In this document: in pieces, positions 1-9,810 of the stretch
How positions within the stretch are numbered: position 1 is the first letter of the stretch
Layout: the number at the start of each line of letters is the position of its first letter
Assembly: GCA_963802355.1 (NCBI GenBank)
Contig: CAWDIV010000016.1
Span: 186,001-250,000, forward strand
Length of the DNA: 64,000 nt
Source of the DNA: SG8-41 sp963802355
Lineage (GTDB): Bacteria > Pseudomonadota > Gammaproteobacteria > Burkholderiales > SG8-41
Reading direction: 5' to 3'
Made by a program: the position numbers and the translations under genes
The notes under the pieces: generated by a model
Database searches by the model: none
Told to the model about the DNA's origin: nothing
The model's input: the letters and a program-made list of their open reading frames with translations, nothing else

Positions 1-1
1 G

Positions 2-435
2 CGGAGGTCGCAGAAGGACCGCTTCAAAGGCAAGCTCTGGGCGACCGCCCGTTACATCCACAACTGGCCCGACACTGCCGAGAACAAGGCATTCATCGAG
101 CGCTTCACGAAACGCTGGAAGCGCTATCCCGAACTACTCCGCGGAAACGACCTATTCCGCGTTCTTCATCATGAAGGCGGCCGTCGAGAAGGCCGGCAGC
201 CTGGACACGCGCCAAGGTCGTCGAAGCGCTGAAAGGCATGCAGATCAGGAATCCCGGCGGCGTGCGCACGTTCAGGGCCGAGGACCAGCAGTTCATCTAC
301 AACGTGCCTGCCGGGCGCCCGATGATGGACGCGAAGTACCCGATCCCGGTGCTCGGCGACCTGAAGGTATTCGCGGCCAAGGACTACTACCGGCACCCGC
401 CGTTCACGCCCGTTGCGACCACGAAGGCGAAGTAA
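2..435 (+). CDS. Branched-chain-type ABC transporter substrate-binding protein, C-terminal part
   Basis: This is the 3' end of a periplasmic binding protein of the LivK/amide-binding type; the rest lies left of the window. Reading needs two frame changes, near 135 and near 210. Across them it gives the usual C-terminal run, with YSAFFIMKAAVEKAG, then a GMQIRNPGGVRTFRAEDQQ segment and a VFAAKDYYRHPPF tail. The stop is TAA at 433-435. livH, livM, livG and livF follow at once on the same strand, which supports a LivK-like role capturing a branched-chain amino acid or other carboxylate or amide. Family membership is clear; the ligand is unknown. The shifts look like single-base errors because conserved sequence continues on both sides. 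Confidence 0.75.
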
Positions 436-477
436 GCGAGCGTTCGGAGGCATGCCGTTGACGCCTCGACCCGACGC

Positions 478-1358
478 GTGAGTCCGGCGACTGTGATGGA
501 GAACATCGCCTTCCAGGGCCTCATCGGCCTGTCGCTGGCGATGTACCTGTGGCTCATCTCGGCCGGGCTCACGATCATCTTCGGCGTGCTGCGGATCGTG
601 AACTTCGCCCACGGCAGCCTCTTCATGGTGGGGGCGTATCTCGCGTACACCTTCTACGGCCAGCTGGGACTGCCGTTCGGCGCTGGCGATCCTGCTGAGC
701 CTCGCTCGGCACCGGGCTGCTCGGCTTCGTCATGGAGCGCGGCTTCCTCAGGCGGATCTACGGGGTGGACGAGGCGTACCAGCTGCTCCTCACGTTCGGC
801 TTCATCCTGATCCTCGACGACGCGGTCAAGATCATCTGGGGCGGCGTCTTCAGGATCCCGCCGATGCCCGAATTCCTCGACGGCGCGTGGCCCGTCTTCG
901 GCAGGCCGTTCCCGGTCTACAACGTATTCGTCATCGCGATGGGCGTCGTGCGTCGCCGTTCGTGCTGTGGGTCGCGTTCGAGAAGACGTGGTGGGGCACG
1001 GATCGTGCGCGCGACCGCAGCCGACCGCGAGATGGCGAGCGCGATCGGCATCAACGTCCCGCGCGTTTTCTCGGGCGTGTTCGTCGTCGGCTCGATGCTG
1101 GCCGCGCTCGGCGGCGCGATCGGCACGCCGGTGCGTGTGGCGGCGCCCGGGATCGGCGCGGCGATGATCATCCAGGCTTTCATCATCACCGTGATCGGCG
1201 GTCTCGGCAATCTGAAGGGCGCGTTCGTGAGCTCGCTCATCGTCGGCGTGCTCAGCGCCTACGGCACGCTCTTCTTCCCGGTGTTCGAGCTGTTCTTCAT
1301 CTTCGTCATCATGGCGGTCGTGCTGCTCGTGCGCCCGCAGGGCCTGTTCGCGCGGTGA
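478..1358 (+). CDS. livH: Branched-chain amino acid ABC transporter permease LivH
   Basis: Inner-membrane permease of a LivHMGF importer. A GTG at 478 starts a hydrophobic protein with LWLISAGLTIIFGVLRIVNF and the family signature NFAHGSLFMVGAYLAYTF. Later segments are the loop with ATAADREMASAIGINVPRVF, the EAA-like cytoplasmic region, and IGGLGNLKGAFVSSLIVGVL near the end. At least two frame changes are needed (near 680 and near 950-1000); the last part runs in one frame to TGA at 1356-1358. About 290 residues is normal for LivH. Its stop overlaps the livM start as GTGA, so the two are probably translationally coupled. The substrate cannot be read from the sequence. Confidence 0.85.
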
Positions 1359-2354
1359 AGCGCCGATCGATGAGCGGCCGCCTCTCCTCCGTCTGCGTCT
1401 GCTGGCGCTGCTCGTCGCCGCTCTCGCGCTGCTGCCGCTGGGTGGCCGGGCGTTACCCGATCTATCTCGCGATGCAGATCCTGATCCTTGCGGTGTTCTC
1501 GCTCGGCTTCAATCTGCTGTTCGGTTACACGGGGCTGCTCTCGTTCGGACAGGCCGGATTCTTCGCGGTGGGCGCCTACGCGTGCGCCAAGATCCTGCTG
1601 GTCGTCCCGAATCTCTTCCTCGGAATCGCGGGCGGCGTCGTGCTTGCGGGTGTCGCGGCGCTGCTTCTCGGGATCGCTCTCCGTGCGCCACACGCGCATC
1701 TACTTCTCCATGCTGACCCTCGCGTTCGGCATGATGATCTACTCGATCGCGTGGAAGTGGCGCGACTTCACCGGCGGCGACGACGGGCTGGTCGGGATTC
1801 CGCGCGCGCCGCTGGAGATCCCCGGCCTGCTGAGCATCAGCGTGTCGGCGATCGAGCACTACTACTACGTCGTCCTGGTGCTGTCGCTTCTCGCGATCGC
1901 TCGCCATGTACCGGCTCGTGCGCTCGCCGCTCGGGCTCGACGCTCCAGGCGATACGCGACAGCGAGACGCGCGCCGCGTTCGCCGGGGTGCCGGTGCGGA
2001 AGTACCGACTCGTCGCGTTCACCATCGCCGGGCTCTACGCCGGGCTCGCCGGGGCGCTGCTGCCGCCGCTCGAGAACACGGTAACGCCGCCGATCGCGCA
2101 CTGGAGCACGTCGGCCGAGCCGGTGCTCGCGACGCTGATCGGCGGCATGCACAGCGTTCGCGGGCCCGATCGTCGGGGCCGTTCCTGTTCTTCGTGATCA
2201 AGGACGTGATCGTCCGGTTCACCGAGTACTGGCTCATCTGGTTCGGCGTCATCGTCGTCGCGCTCGTGATGGGCTTTCCGGAACGGCGTCATGAGCATCT
2301 TCGAGAAGCGCGCGCAGAGCCGGCGCGCCGTGCCGAGCGACGAGCTGAACGTGA
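1355..2354 (+). CDS. livM: Branched-chain amino acid ABC transporter permease LivM
   Basis: Second inner-membrane permease, following livH with a GTGA overlap (an ATG at 1370 is a possible alternative start). Family segments are FSLGFNLLFGYTGLLSFGQA, MLTLAFGMMIYSIAWKWRDF, the FTGGDDGLVGIPR loop, and LQAIRDSETRAAFAGVPVRK, the cytoplasmic ATPase-contact loop. These lie in three frames, with shifts near 1680, 1905, 1950, 2165 and 2280, so the exact end is uncertain. The likely stop is the TGA at 2352-2354 that overlaps the livG ATG. The length of about 330 residues fits LivM. All changes look like single-base indels in an otherwise conserved gene. Confidence 0.8.
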
Positions 2355-3119
2355 TGGACCTGCTTGCGACTCGAGCGTGCACCGAAGCGCTTCGGCGACT
2401 TCGTGGCCATCAACGGCGTGACCCTGGCGCTGCCCGCAGGCCGCCTCACGGCCATCATCGGCCCGAACGGCGCCGGCAAGACGACGCTCATCAACCTCGT
2501 CACCGGCGCGTTCTTGCCCGACTCCGGCGAGATCTGTATTTCAAGGGCGAAGCGATCACGCGCCTCGCCGATTCACGACCGGATTCGCAAGGGATTGTCG
2601 CGCTCGTTTCAGATCATGAATGTCTTCGCGCGCCTGCCCGTGCTCGAGAACATTCTCGTGCCCGGTTCTCGCGCGGCGCGGCCGCGCCGGGATGCCGCTT
2701 CGCGTCATGGAGCGCGAAGACGAAGCGATGGCCGAGGCGCGCGCGCTCCTCGAGGAGATCGGCCTTGCCGGAACAGGAGCACGCTGCGGCCGGCGCGCTC
2801 TCGCACGGCGACCAGCGGCTGCTGGAGCTCGGCATCGCGATCGCCACCGCGCCCGGAGCTCTGCTTCCTCGACGAGCCTTCGTCCGGGCTGACGTCCGGT
2901 CGAGCGTGGCGCGGTGCTGGAGCTGGTCCGCAAGCTCTCCGCCGAGCGGCGCACGACCTTCGTCATCGTCGAGCACGACATGGACGCCGTGTTCTCGCTC
3001 GCGGACTGGATCGTGGTGCATGAACCGCGGGCGAGGTGCTCGCCGAAGGCACGCCCGCCGAGATCCGCGAGAACCGCGCCGTGCGCGAGGTCTATCTCGG
3101 GGACGAGGCGCTGGCGTGA
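2354..3119 (+). CDS. livG: Branched-chain amino acid ABC transporter ATPase LivG
   Basis: Cytoplasmic ATPase of the importer. The first residues, MDLL, run after one shift into RLERAPKRFGDFVAINGVTL. Walker A is GPNGAGKTTL at about 2463-2490. Next come the LivG helical-domain segment GLSRSFQIMNVFARLPVLEN, an ABC-signature region reduced to LSHGDQRLLELGIA, Walker B as LCFLDEPSSGL, and the switch histidine in TTFVIVEHDMDAVFSLAD. The tail REVYLGDEALA ends at TGA 3117-3119. At least six frame changes are needed in 760 bases, the densest cluster in the window. TGATG overlaps with both neighbours indicate a compact operon. Confidence 0.8.
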
Positions 3120-3825
3120 TGCTCGTCGGTGCGCGATCATCGGTGACGGGCTACGGCGCTGGGCGCGGTGATACACGGCGTCTCGATCGAGGTGAATGCG
3201 GCGGAAGTGGTCTGCCTGCTCGGCCGCAACGGCGCCGGCAAGAGCACGACGCTGCGCAGCATCATGGGGCTCACGCCGCCCCGCAGCGGGACGATCGAAT
3301 TCATGGGCCAGGAGATCACCGGGCGCCAGCCGTTCGAGATCGCCCGGCTCGGCATCGGCTACATCCCGGACGACCGGCGCATCTTCGCGGACCTGACGGT
3401 CGAGGAGAATCTGCAGATCGTCCGGCGCGTGACGCGGCGCGACGGCCGCTGGACGCTCGAGCGCGTGCTTCGAGCTCTTTCCCGGTGCTCGCGGAATTGC
3501 GACGCAAGCGCGGTGCGGGGCTCTCGGGCGGGGAGCAGAAGATGCTCGCGATCGGCCGCGCGCTCATGGGCAATCCCGGCCTGCTCATACTGGACGAGCC
3601 TTCGGAGGGCTTGAGCCCGCTCATGGTCAAGACGCTGATCGAGGCGATACGTCAGATCCAGGAGCGAGGGCGTGACGCTGCTGATCGCCGACCAGAACGT
3701 CAAGTTCGCCCGCCGCGTCGGCGGCCGCGGCTACATCATGGAGGAGGGGCACATCCGCTACTCGGGCGGCCTCGACGGAGCTGTGGGCGAACGAGGAGGT
3801 GATCCGGCGGTATCTTGCGGTCTGA
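3119..3825 (+). CDS. livF: Branched-chain amino acid ABC transporter ATPase LivF
   Basis: Second ATPase of the importer, overlapping the livG stop (TGATG). Walker A is GRNGAGKSTTLRSIMGL, followed by the LivF-type segment GIGYIPDDRRIFADLTVEEN, ABC signature LSGGEQKMLAIGRALMGNP, Walker B LLILDEPSEGLSPLMVK, and the H-loop replaced by TLLIADQNVKFARRV (LivF proteins commonly have Q-N here). The tail reads ELWANEEVIRRYLAV after a one-base insertion near 3779, giving TGA at 3823-3825. Further shifts lie near 3160, 3470 and 3665. About 235 residues is the family norm. It closes the transport operon. Confidence 0.82.
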
Positions 3826-3895
3826 GGAGCCTGCTGCTCCGTGCTGCCGCGGGCGCATAACGGGTGCAAATGGCTGTCACGCTTCACATGAATCC

Positions 3896-4898
3896 ATGAC
3901 GGATCCCGTCACCCGCCAGCGCCTCGCCGAGTTCATCGCGCGCGCCGCCGGCGCGCGCAAAGCCGCCGATCATCGCGCTCGAGCAGCATGAGCGGCGGCG
4001 CGGTGCAGGAGAACTGGGCGCTCGACGTCGAGCTCGACGGCGAGCTGCGGCGCTGGGTGCTGCGTACCGATGCCCGGGCGGCCGTGCGCGAGAGCCTGAC
4101 GCGGGCGCAGGAGTTCGCGGTGCTCAAGGTCGCGCACGCGCGCGGACGTGCTGCGCGCCCGAGCCGGTATATCTGTGCGAGGATCCTGCCGTCACGGGCC
4201 GGCTGTTCTTCATCATGCAGCGGCTGCCTGGCGTCGCCGCGGGCCACAGGATCACCCGCGATCCGACAGCTGGTGCCGGAACCGGCGCGGCTCGCGCGCG
4301 AGCTCGCGGCGAATCTCGCGCGGCTGCACCGGATCAGGCCGCCGCAGCCGGGCTCGGCTTCCTGAAAACGATGCTGGCCCGCGACTGTATAGCCCACTAC
4401 CGCCGCTACCTCGACACGCTGTCCCACGCGTATCCGGTCCTCGAATGGGGTCTGCGCTGGTGCGAGATCAACGCGCCGCAGCGCGAGGAGACGACGTTCA
4501 TCCATCGCGACTATCGCACCGGCAACTATCTGGTGCACGACGGGCGTCTCGCGGGCGTGCTCGACTGGGAGTTTCCCGCGTTCGGCAATCCGCTCGAGGA
4601 CATCGGCTGGATCTGCGCGCGATGCTGGCGCTTCGCGCGCCCTGATCTCGTCGTCGGGGGTATCGCCGGCGTCGAGGATTTCATTCCAGAATACGAGCGC
4701 GTCTCCGGCCGTCAGGTTTCCGTCGCAGGATCTCAACTACTGGCAGGTCATGGCACACCTGCGCTGGGCGGTGATCGCATTGCAGCAACTCGAGCGGCAT
4801 CTGTCGGGAACCGAGCCCTTCGCTCGAGCTGGCGCTGACCGGCCACATCGTCGGCCAGATGGAGCTCGAAATACTCGATCTCACGGGTGCATACATGA
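3896..4898 (+). CDS. Aminoglycoside phosphotransferase (APH) family kinase-like protein, acyl-CoA dehydrogenase associated
   Basis: The protein-kinase-like APH fold is recognised by the catalytic loop FIHRDYRTGNYLV (pattern H-x-D-x4-N) and the metal-binding DWEFPAFGNPLEDIGW. The N-terminal lobe has ALELMSGGAVQENWALDVEL in two frames. ATG at 3896 starts MTDPVTRQRLAEFIARAAGA. Shifts lie near 3960, 4145, 4260, 4365 and 4730. The probable TGA at 4896-4898 overlaps the next ATG. In Proteobacteria this APH subtype is found with DUF6285 and acyl-CoA dehydrogenases, as here. The ACAD10/11 N-terminal kinase is related and has been linked to hydroxyacyl-CoA phosphorylation, so a role in fatty-acid or aromatic-acid breakdown is more likely than antibiotic resistance (inference). 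Confidence 0.75.
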
Positions 4899-5291
4899 AC
4901 GACCGGCCCCATGCGCGGGACCTGCTGGCGACCGCCTGCGATGCCTTTTCCACCGAGATTCTGCCCGCGCTGCCGGCGGTTCCGCTACACCGGGCTCATG
5001 ATCGCAAACGCCATGGCGATCGCGCAGCGCGAAATCGCGGCGGGCGATGCGCCGGCACGCGCCGAATACGAGCGCCTGTGCAAGTTATTGTCGGAGCGCC
5101 CCGCAGCGCCCGCGGGTGACCGGCTCTATGACGCCTTGGCGGGCTATAATCGCCGCCTGGCAGACGAAATCCGCGCCGGGCGGTTCGACGGGAAGGAGCG
5201 CGCCGCGATGCTCGAACACCTGCGCCGGACGACCGAAGAAAAACTGGCGGTTTCGAATCCCAAGGTGCTGTCCGTGAAGAACCAGATATAA
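4895..5291 (+). CDS. DUF6285 domain protein
   Basis: Small protein of about 130 residues that begins MNDRPHARDLLATACDAF and, after one frame change near 4980, continues RYTGLMIANAMAIAQREIAA, then a helical tail ending NPKVLSVKNQI. The start ATG at 4895 overlaps the kinase stop (ATGA), which implies coupling. This sequence type is DUF6285, which regularly follows APH-like kinases next to acyl-CoA dehydrogenases. No catalytic motif is visible and the function is unknown. The pattern of alanine-rich helices with paired acidic and basic residues suggests a helical bundle that may bind the kinase (inference). Confidence 0.65.
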
Positions 5292-5324
5292 GTGCGAGGC
5301 AAGACCAGACATTGGTTTTGAACT

Positions 5325-5357
5325 CATCTGTGTTTATCTGTGTTTATCTGCGGTTTC
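5325..5357. repeat. Period-10 array (ATCTGTGTTT type)
   Basis: Three imperfect 10-base units of the form TATCTGTGTT lie just before the acyl-CoA synthetase start. The same family recurs as inverted pairs at 27454-27549 and 52026-52132. No inverted partner is seen here. Confidence 0.8.
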
Positions 5358-5382
5358 AATCGGGTTTGCGAAGCTGATCCAC

Positions 5383-6985
5383 GTGAGCACACGCGGCTCC
5401 TTCGAGGCCCTGACTCCGACGTCCTTCCTCCTGCGGTCGGGCAAAGTCTACGCCGACCGCGGCGCAGTGATCGACGACGAACGCCGGTTCAGCTATGCCG
5501 AGTTCCTCGACCGCTGCCTGCGGCTCGCCGGCGCCCTGCGCGGCATGGGCGTTCCCGAAGGCGGACGCGTCGCCGTGCTCGCACCGAACACCCACGTGCT
5601 GCTCGAATCGCACTACGGCGTGCCGTTTGCCGGCGCGGTGCTGGTCGCGCTCAACATGCGGCTTGCCGCCGCCGATCTCTCCTTGATCGTCGCCCACAGC
5701 GGCGCGCAGGTGCTGATCTACGATTACGAGTTCGAGGACACAGCCGGAGAGATTGCCGCGCGCGTGGGCGATGGCTTGCGGCTGGTGCGCGCCGGGCGAT
5801 CCCGATGACCCATACGAGCGGCTGCTCGACCACTCCGCTCCCTGCAACCGGCGCGGTAACCGACGAGCGCGGGCTGATCTCGATCAACTACACCAGCGGC
5901 ACTACCGGCCGGCCGAAAGGCGTCATGTATCACCATCGCGGCGCCTACCTGCAGGCGCTCGCGATGGCGCTGGAAACGCGGCTCGACTGCGACAGCACCT
6001 TTCTCTGGACGCTGCCGATGTTTCACTGCAACGGCTGGTGCTTCCCGTGGAGCGTGACCGCCGCGGGTGCGGCGCATCTGTGTCTGCGCAAGTTCGATCC
6101 GGCGCATCGTGTGGGGGCACCTGCGCGAGTCGAGCGTCACGCACTTCAACGGCGCGCCGACGGTGCTGGTCATGCTGGCATGGCATCCTGCTGCTGCGCC
6201 CCTTGCACGTGCCGGTGCGAGTGGCGACCGGCGGCGCGCCGCCGACGCCGGCGATCCTGCAGCGCATGGCGGAGCTGGGCATGGATGTTACCCATCTCTA
6301 CGGTCTCACCGAAACCTTCGGTCCCGCGGTGATCTGCGAATGGCGCGGCGAGTGGAGCGGGCTCACGATCGAAGAGCAGGCGCAAATCAAGGCGCGCCAG
6401 GGCGTGGGCAACGTGGTCTCACAGCAGCTGCGCGTGGTCGACGCTCACGGCAAGGACGTGCCGGCGGACGGCAGGACGCTCGGCGAGATCGCGCTGCGCG
6501 GAAACAACGTCATGCTGGGCTACTATCAGGACGAGATCGCCACCCGCAAGGCGATACCCGACGGCTGGTTCAGGACCGGCGACCTGGGCGTGATGCACGC
6601 CGACGGCTACATCGAGATCAAGGACCGTGCCAAGGACATCATCGTGTCGGGCGGCGAGAACATCGCCTCGATCGAGATCGAGCGCACGCTTTGCTCCCAC
6701 CCCGCGGTGATGGAAGCTGCCGTAGTGGCCGGCCCCGATCCGAAATGGGGCGAAGTGCCCGTCGCCTTCGTGACGCTCAAGGCCGGCGCGGCCGCGACCG
6801 AGGTTGAGCTCGTCGGCTACGCGCGCGACCGCATGGCGCACTTCAAGGCGCCGAAGCGGGTCGTGTTCGGTGACCTGCCGAAGAACGCGACGGGGAAGAT
6901 CCAGAAGTTCGTGCTGCGCGAGCGCGCGCGCGAGCTGACAAAGGACGACTTGAAACCGCCGATGAACGCCGATGAACGCCGATGA
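5383..6985 (+). CDS. Acyl-CoA synthetase (AMP-binding, AlkK/FadD-like)
   Basis: Cytoplasmic enzyme that activates a carboxylic acid to its CoA thioester by way of an acyl adenylate. Motifs in order: P-loop-like INYTSGTTGRPKGVMYHH (about residues 170-190), PMFHCNGWCFPWSVT typical of the AlkK/medium-chain group, THLYGLTETFGPAV, GWFRTGDLGVMHADGYIEIK, and the catalytic lysine region LPKNATGKIQKF near the C-terminus. GTG at 5383 starts MSTRGSFEALTPTSFLLRSG. Frame changes near 5800, 6110 and 6185 are needed. About 530 residues is normal. The last residues, PPMNADERR, and the stop come from the period-10 repeat that starts at 6954. It probably supplies substrate to the dehydrogenase at 7261. Confidence 0.85.
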
Positions 6986-7241
6986 GAATCAAATTCATGA
7001 GGCAACCGCCGATGGCCGCCGATGGCCGCAGATTAAACCAGTACAGATATCACGATAGCGTGAAGCAAGGCGCTCTCTTGGGGTCCTTGTCTGCGTGGCT
7101 CTGGATCCTTTTCAGTGTGGGTTGTAGCACTCCGAAGTATTTGCTCGTTCCCATCGGAGTACAGTGGCGCTCATCGGCAGCCAATCGGCGTTTCCAATTC
7201 AATCTTGTCGGCGGCCATCGGCGGCCATCGGCGGTTCCAAT
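6954..7241. repeat. Inverted period-10 arrays flanking a 130-base spacer
   Basis: Arrays of the 10-base unit CCGCCGATGA (6954-6990) and CCGCCGATGG (7003-7040) face complementary arrays at 7171-7200 and 7208-7241. The reverse complement of the last array is almost identical to the second. The stretch between them (7041-7170) holds no convincing gene. The left end encodes the last residues and stop of the acyl-CoA synthetase. The right end stops about 20 bases before the dehydrogenase ATG, so the whole intergenic stretch could fold as one long hairpin. Confidence 0.75.
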
Positions 7242-7260
7242 CTGCTTCTGAGGCAGCGAA

Positions 7261-8458
7261 TGGATTTCACGCTGCCAGCTCACATCGAAGACTATCGCAA
7301 GCGCTATCGCGCTTTCGTCGCCGAGCACCTGCTGCCGCTCGAGCGGGAGCCGGAAGCGTGGGACGACCACGAGAACATCCGATTGGACGTCCTGGAGAAG
7401 ATGCGTGCGAAGGCGAAAGCCGCAGGCTTATGGGCGCCGCAGATGCCCAAGGAACGGGGCGGCCAGGGGCTTCCCGTCGTGGGCATGGCGGCGTGCTACG
7501 AAGAGATGAACTACTCGGTGTTCGGACCCGTCACGTTCAACTGCGCGGCGCCCGACGACGGCAACATGATCGTGCTCGAGAAGATCGGCACGGAAGATCA
7601 GAAGCAGCGCTGGCTTCAGCCGATCGTCGACGGCAAAGTGCGCTCCTCCATCGTGATGACCGAGCCGTCTCCGGGTGCCGGCTCCGATCCCGGCATGATG
7701 CTCACTACGGCGGAGCCGCGCGGCGACAAGTGGATCGTGCACGGCCGCAAGTGGTTCATCACGGGTGCGGGCGTGGCGCAGCATTTCCTGCTGATCGCGA
7801 AGACTTCCGACGACAAGCGCAAGGGCCTCACCGCCTTCATGTTCGACCGCGACCAGCCGGGCTGGCGCATCGTGCGCCGCATTCCGATCATGGGGCCGGA
7901 AGAGCACGGCGGGCATTGCGAGCTGGAGTTCGACGGCCTCGAAATTCCGGACGACAACCGCCTGATGAGCGTCGGCGACGGATTGAAAGTCACGCAGATC
8001 AGGCTCGGGCACGGCGCGGCTCACGCATTGCATGCGCTGGCTCGGGCTCGCCCGGCGCTCGATGGATATCGCGGCGGAATACGTGTCGCAGCGCGCAATC
8101 GGGCGGGAGCCGGCTCGCCGAGCGCGAGAGCGTGCAGTGGCAACTGGGTGAAGCGGCGATGCAGATCGAGATCGGACGGATGCTGGTGATGCGCGCGGCG
8201 GCGAAGCTCGACCAGGGCGAGTTCGCGCGCAAGGAAATATCGATGGCCAAGATCGCCGTCGCAGACGTGCTGCACAAAGCGGTCGACACCGCGATCCAGT
8301 TGAATGGCGCGCGCGGTTACTCGAAGGACACGATACTCGAGTGGATCTACCGCTACGCGCGCCAGGCGCGGCTGGTCGACGGCGCATCGGAAGTGCATCG
8401 CATGGTGCTCGCCCGGTTCTACATGGAGGAGCGGAACGACTTCTGGTCATGGGATTGA
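7261..8458 (+). CDS. Acyl-CoA dehydrogenase
   Basis: FAD flavoenzyme that oxidises an acyl-CoA to the 2-enoyl-CoA and passes electrons to ETF. ATG at 7261 gives MDFTLPAHIEDYRKRYRAFV, preceded by a GAGG-type ribosome site. Conserved parts are IVMTEPSPGAGSDPGMM (FAD/substrate loop), GRKWFITGAGVAQHFLLIAK, a middle beta domain, and the helical C-terminal domain with AIQLNGARGYSKDTILEWIY and RLVDGASEVHRMVLARFY. Frame changes near 8005-8110 are needed inside the last helical domain. About 399 residues fits the family. This gene, the APH-like kinase, DUF6285 and the acyl-CoA synthetase form a same-strand catabolic block. Chain-length specificity cannot be judged. Confidence 0.85.
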
Positions 8459-8567
8459 CGAGCTTTGCGGAAAATCTGCGCGCAAAGCTCGTCAATAATC
8501 TCTGGGCTTCGTCCAGAGGGAGATCTGCGATTTGTCTCGGCGGAAGAAAGGGAAACCCTTCAGCTTC

Positions 8568-8619
8568 TCACCCATCACCTATCACCTATCACCCGTCAGT
8601 CGTCACTTCGTCAGTCGAC
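8568..8619. repeat. Heptad array (TATCACC / CGTCAGT type)
   Basis: Seven-base units CATCACC and TATCACC pass into CGTCAGT and CGTCACT units in the 280-base gap between the convergent dehydrogenase and Bug genes. Together with 8681-8740 this is all that is recognisable in the gap. Confidence 0.75.
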
Positions 8620-8680
8620 GGCGGCCTCTAATCGGCAGTCGCAAGAGATTTACTGCATTCCGTCGGCCGTCCAGCGCTCC

Positions 8681-8740
8681 GCCGGGGGTCACATCCCAGA
8701 GGGTCCCTGCTCCGCCCCTCGACGCGCCCCGTCACTCGTC
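8681..8740. repeat. Dispersed 60-base repeat, copy 1 (GTCCCTGCTCCG...CTCGACGCG)
   Basis: It contains GGGGGTCACATCCC, then GGGTCCCTGCTCCGCCCCTC, then GACGCGCCCC. Two more copies lie at 13103-13165 and 50839-50913, each with a small hairpin in the middle. This copy touches the stop of the minus-strand Bug gene. Confidence 0.75.
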
Positions 8741-9713
8741 ATTCCGGTTGTATTCCCGCGTCGCGGATTTTCTTCCCCCAGTTCTTGAGCTGCTGCTGCA
8801 CGAACCGGTCGAGCTCCTCGGGGCCGCTGGGCACGGGCTCCAGCCCCAGTTCCGTGAGTTTCTGGTTGATTGCGGGCTTGTTGAGCGTCTTCTGGGTCTC
8901 GCTGCTCAGTTTGGAAATGATCGTTTTCGACGTCCCGGCCGGCACGAAGAAGCCGGCCCACGGCGTCGTGTCGAAGCCCGGCACTGTTTCGCCGACGGCG
9001 GGCAGGTCCGGCATGAGTTTAGATCTCTGGTCCGACATGACGCCGATCGCGCGCAGGCGCCCGGCCTTGACGTGCCCCTGGCTCGAAGCCATGTCGACGA
9101 ACATGTAATGGACCTGCCCTCCGATGATGTCGGTCATCGCCGGCGGAGTGCTCTTGTAGGGGACGGCGATCGAATCCAGCTTGGCCGCCTTGACGAAGTA
9201 GGCGCCGTTGACCTGCCCGGTGCTGTTGCCGAAAGCATACGAGGTCTTGCCGGGATTGGCTTTCACGAACGCGAGCAACTCGGGGACGGTCTTGATTCCT
9301 GAGTTCGGATTCACCGCCAGGATGAACCCGTAGTGGATGATCCGGCAGACTGCGGCGAAGTCCTTGATCGGATCGTAGTTAATTTTCTTGAACAAGAACG
9401 GGTTCGCAGAGTGGGGGGTGTTGGTGCTGAGGAATACCGTATAGCCGTCGGGCGCAGCCTTCGCCGCAAGCTCTGCGGCGATCTGGGCGGAGCCGCCGGC
9501 GCGGTTGTCCACCACGAAGTTCCAGCTATGCGCCGCGCGCAAGTCCTCGGTGAGGATGCGCGCCAAGATGTCGGTCCCGGTGCCCGGCCCGAACGGTACG
9601 ATTACGCGGATCGCCTTATTGGGATACGCTTGTGCAAGGCCAGTCGAAGGCAACTGGCCGAAGGCGGCGCCACACAGCATTATCGATACGGCGAGCAGAT
9701 GCGGTCGTTTCAT
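8739..9713 (-). CDS. Bug/TctC-family periplasmic binding protein 1
   Basis: Bug proteins bind small organic acids and related molecules in the periplasm and deliver them to TctAB-type transporters or signal systems. The chosen start ATG at 9713 gives MKRPHLLAVSIMLCGAAFGQ, a Sec signal, with a GGAAGAAG ribosome site. The mature part opens with YPNKAIRVIVPFGPGTGTDI, the family ligand loop (the Asp of GTGTD is the conserved one), followed by VDNRAGGSAQIAAELAAKAA and PDGYTVFLSTN. It has 324 residues and is intact. It is divergent from Bug 2 across 97 bases that probably hold both promoters. The ligand is unknown. Confidence 0.9.
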   Translation of the reverse strand: MKRPHLLAVSIMLCGAAFGQLPSTGLAQAYPNKAIRVIVPFGPGTGTDILARILTEDLRAAHSWNFVVDNRAGGSAQIAAELAAKAAPDGYTVFLSTNTPHSANPFLFKKINYDPIKDFAAVCRIIHYGFILAVNPNSGIKTVPELLAFVKANPGKTSYAFGNSTGQVNGAYFVKAAKLDSIAVPYKSTPPAMTDIIGGQVHYMFVDMASSQGHVKAGRLRAIGVMSDQRSKLMPDLPAVGETVPGFDTTPWAGFFVPAGTSKTIISKLSSETQKTLNKPAINQKLTELGLEPVPSGPEELDRFVQQQLKNWGKKIRDAGIQPE

Positions 9714-9810
9714 ACTTCTTCCGATGATAGTCAGAGTCCCTCCCATCGCGTGTTGAAAGCAAGCGCGAGTGCTGCGGAAAGGATACAGCATCCTTGATTT
9801 GGAGAATCAA

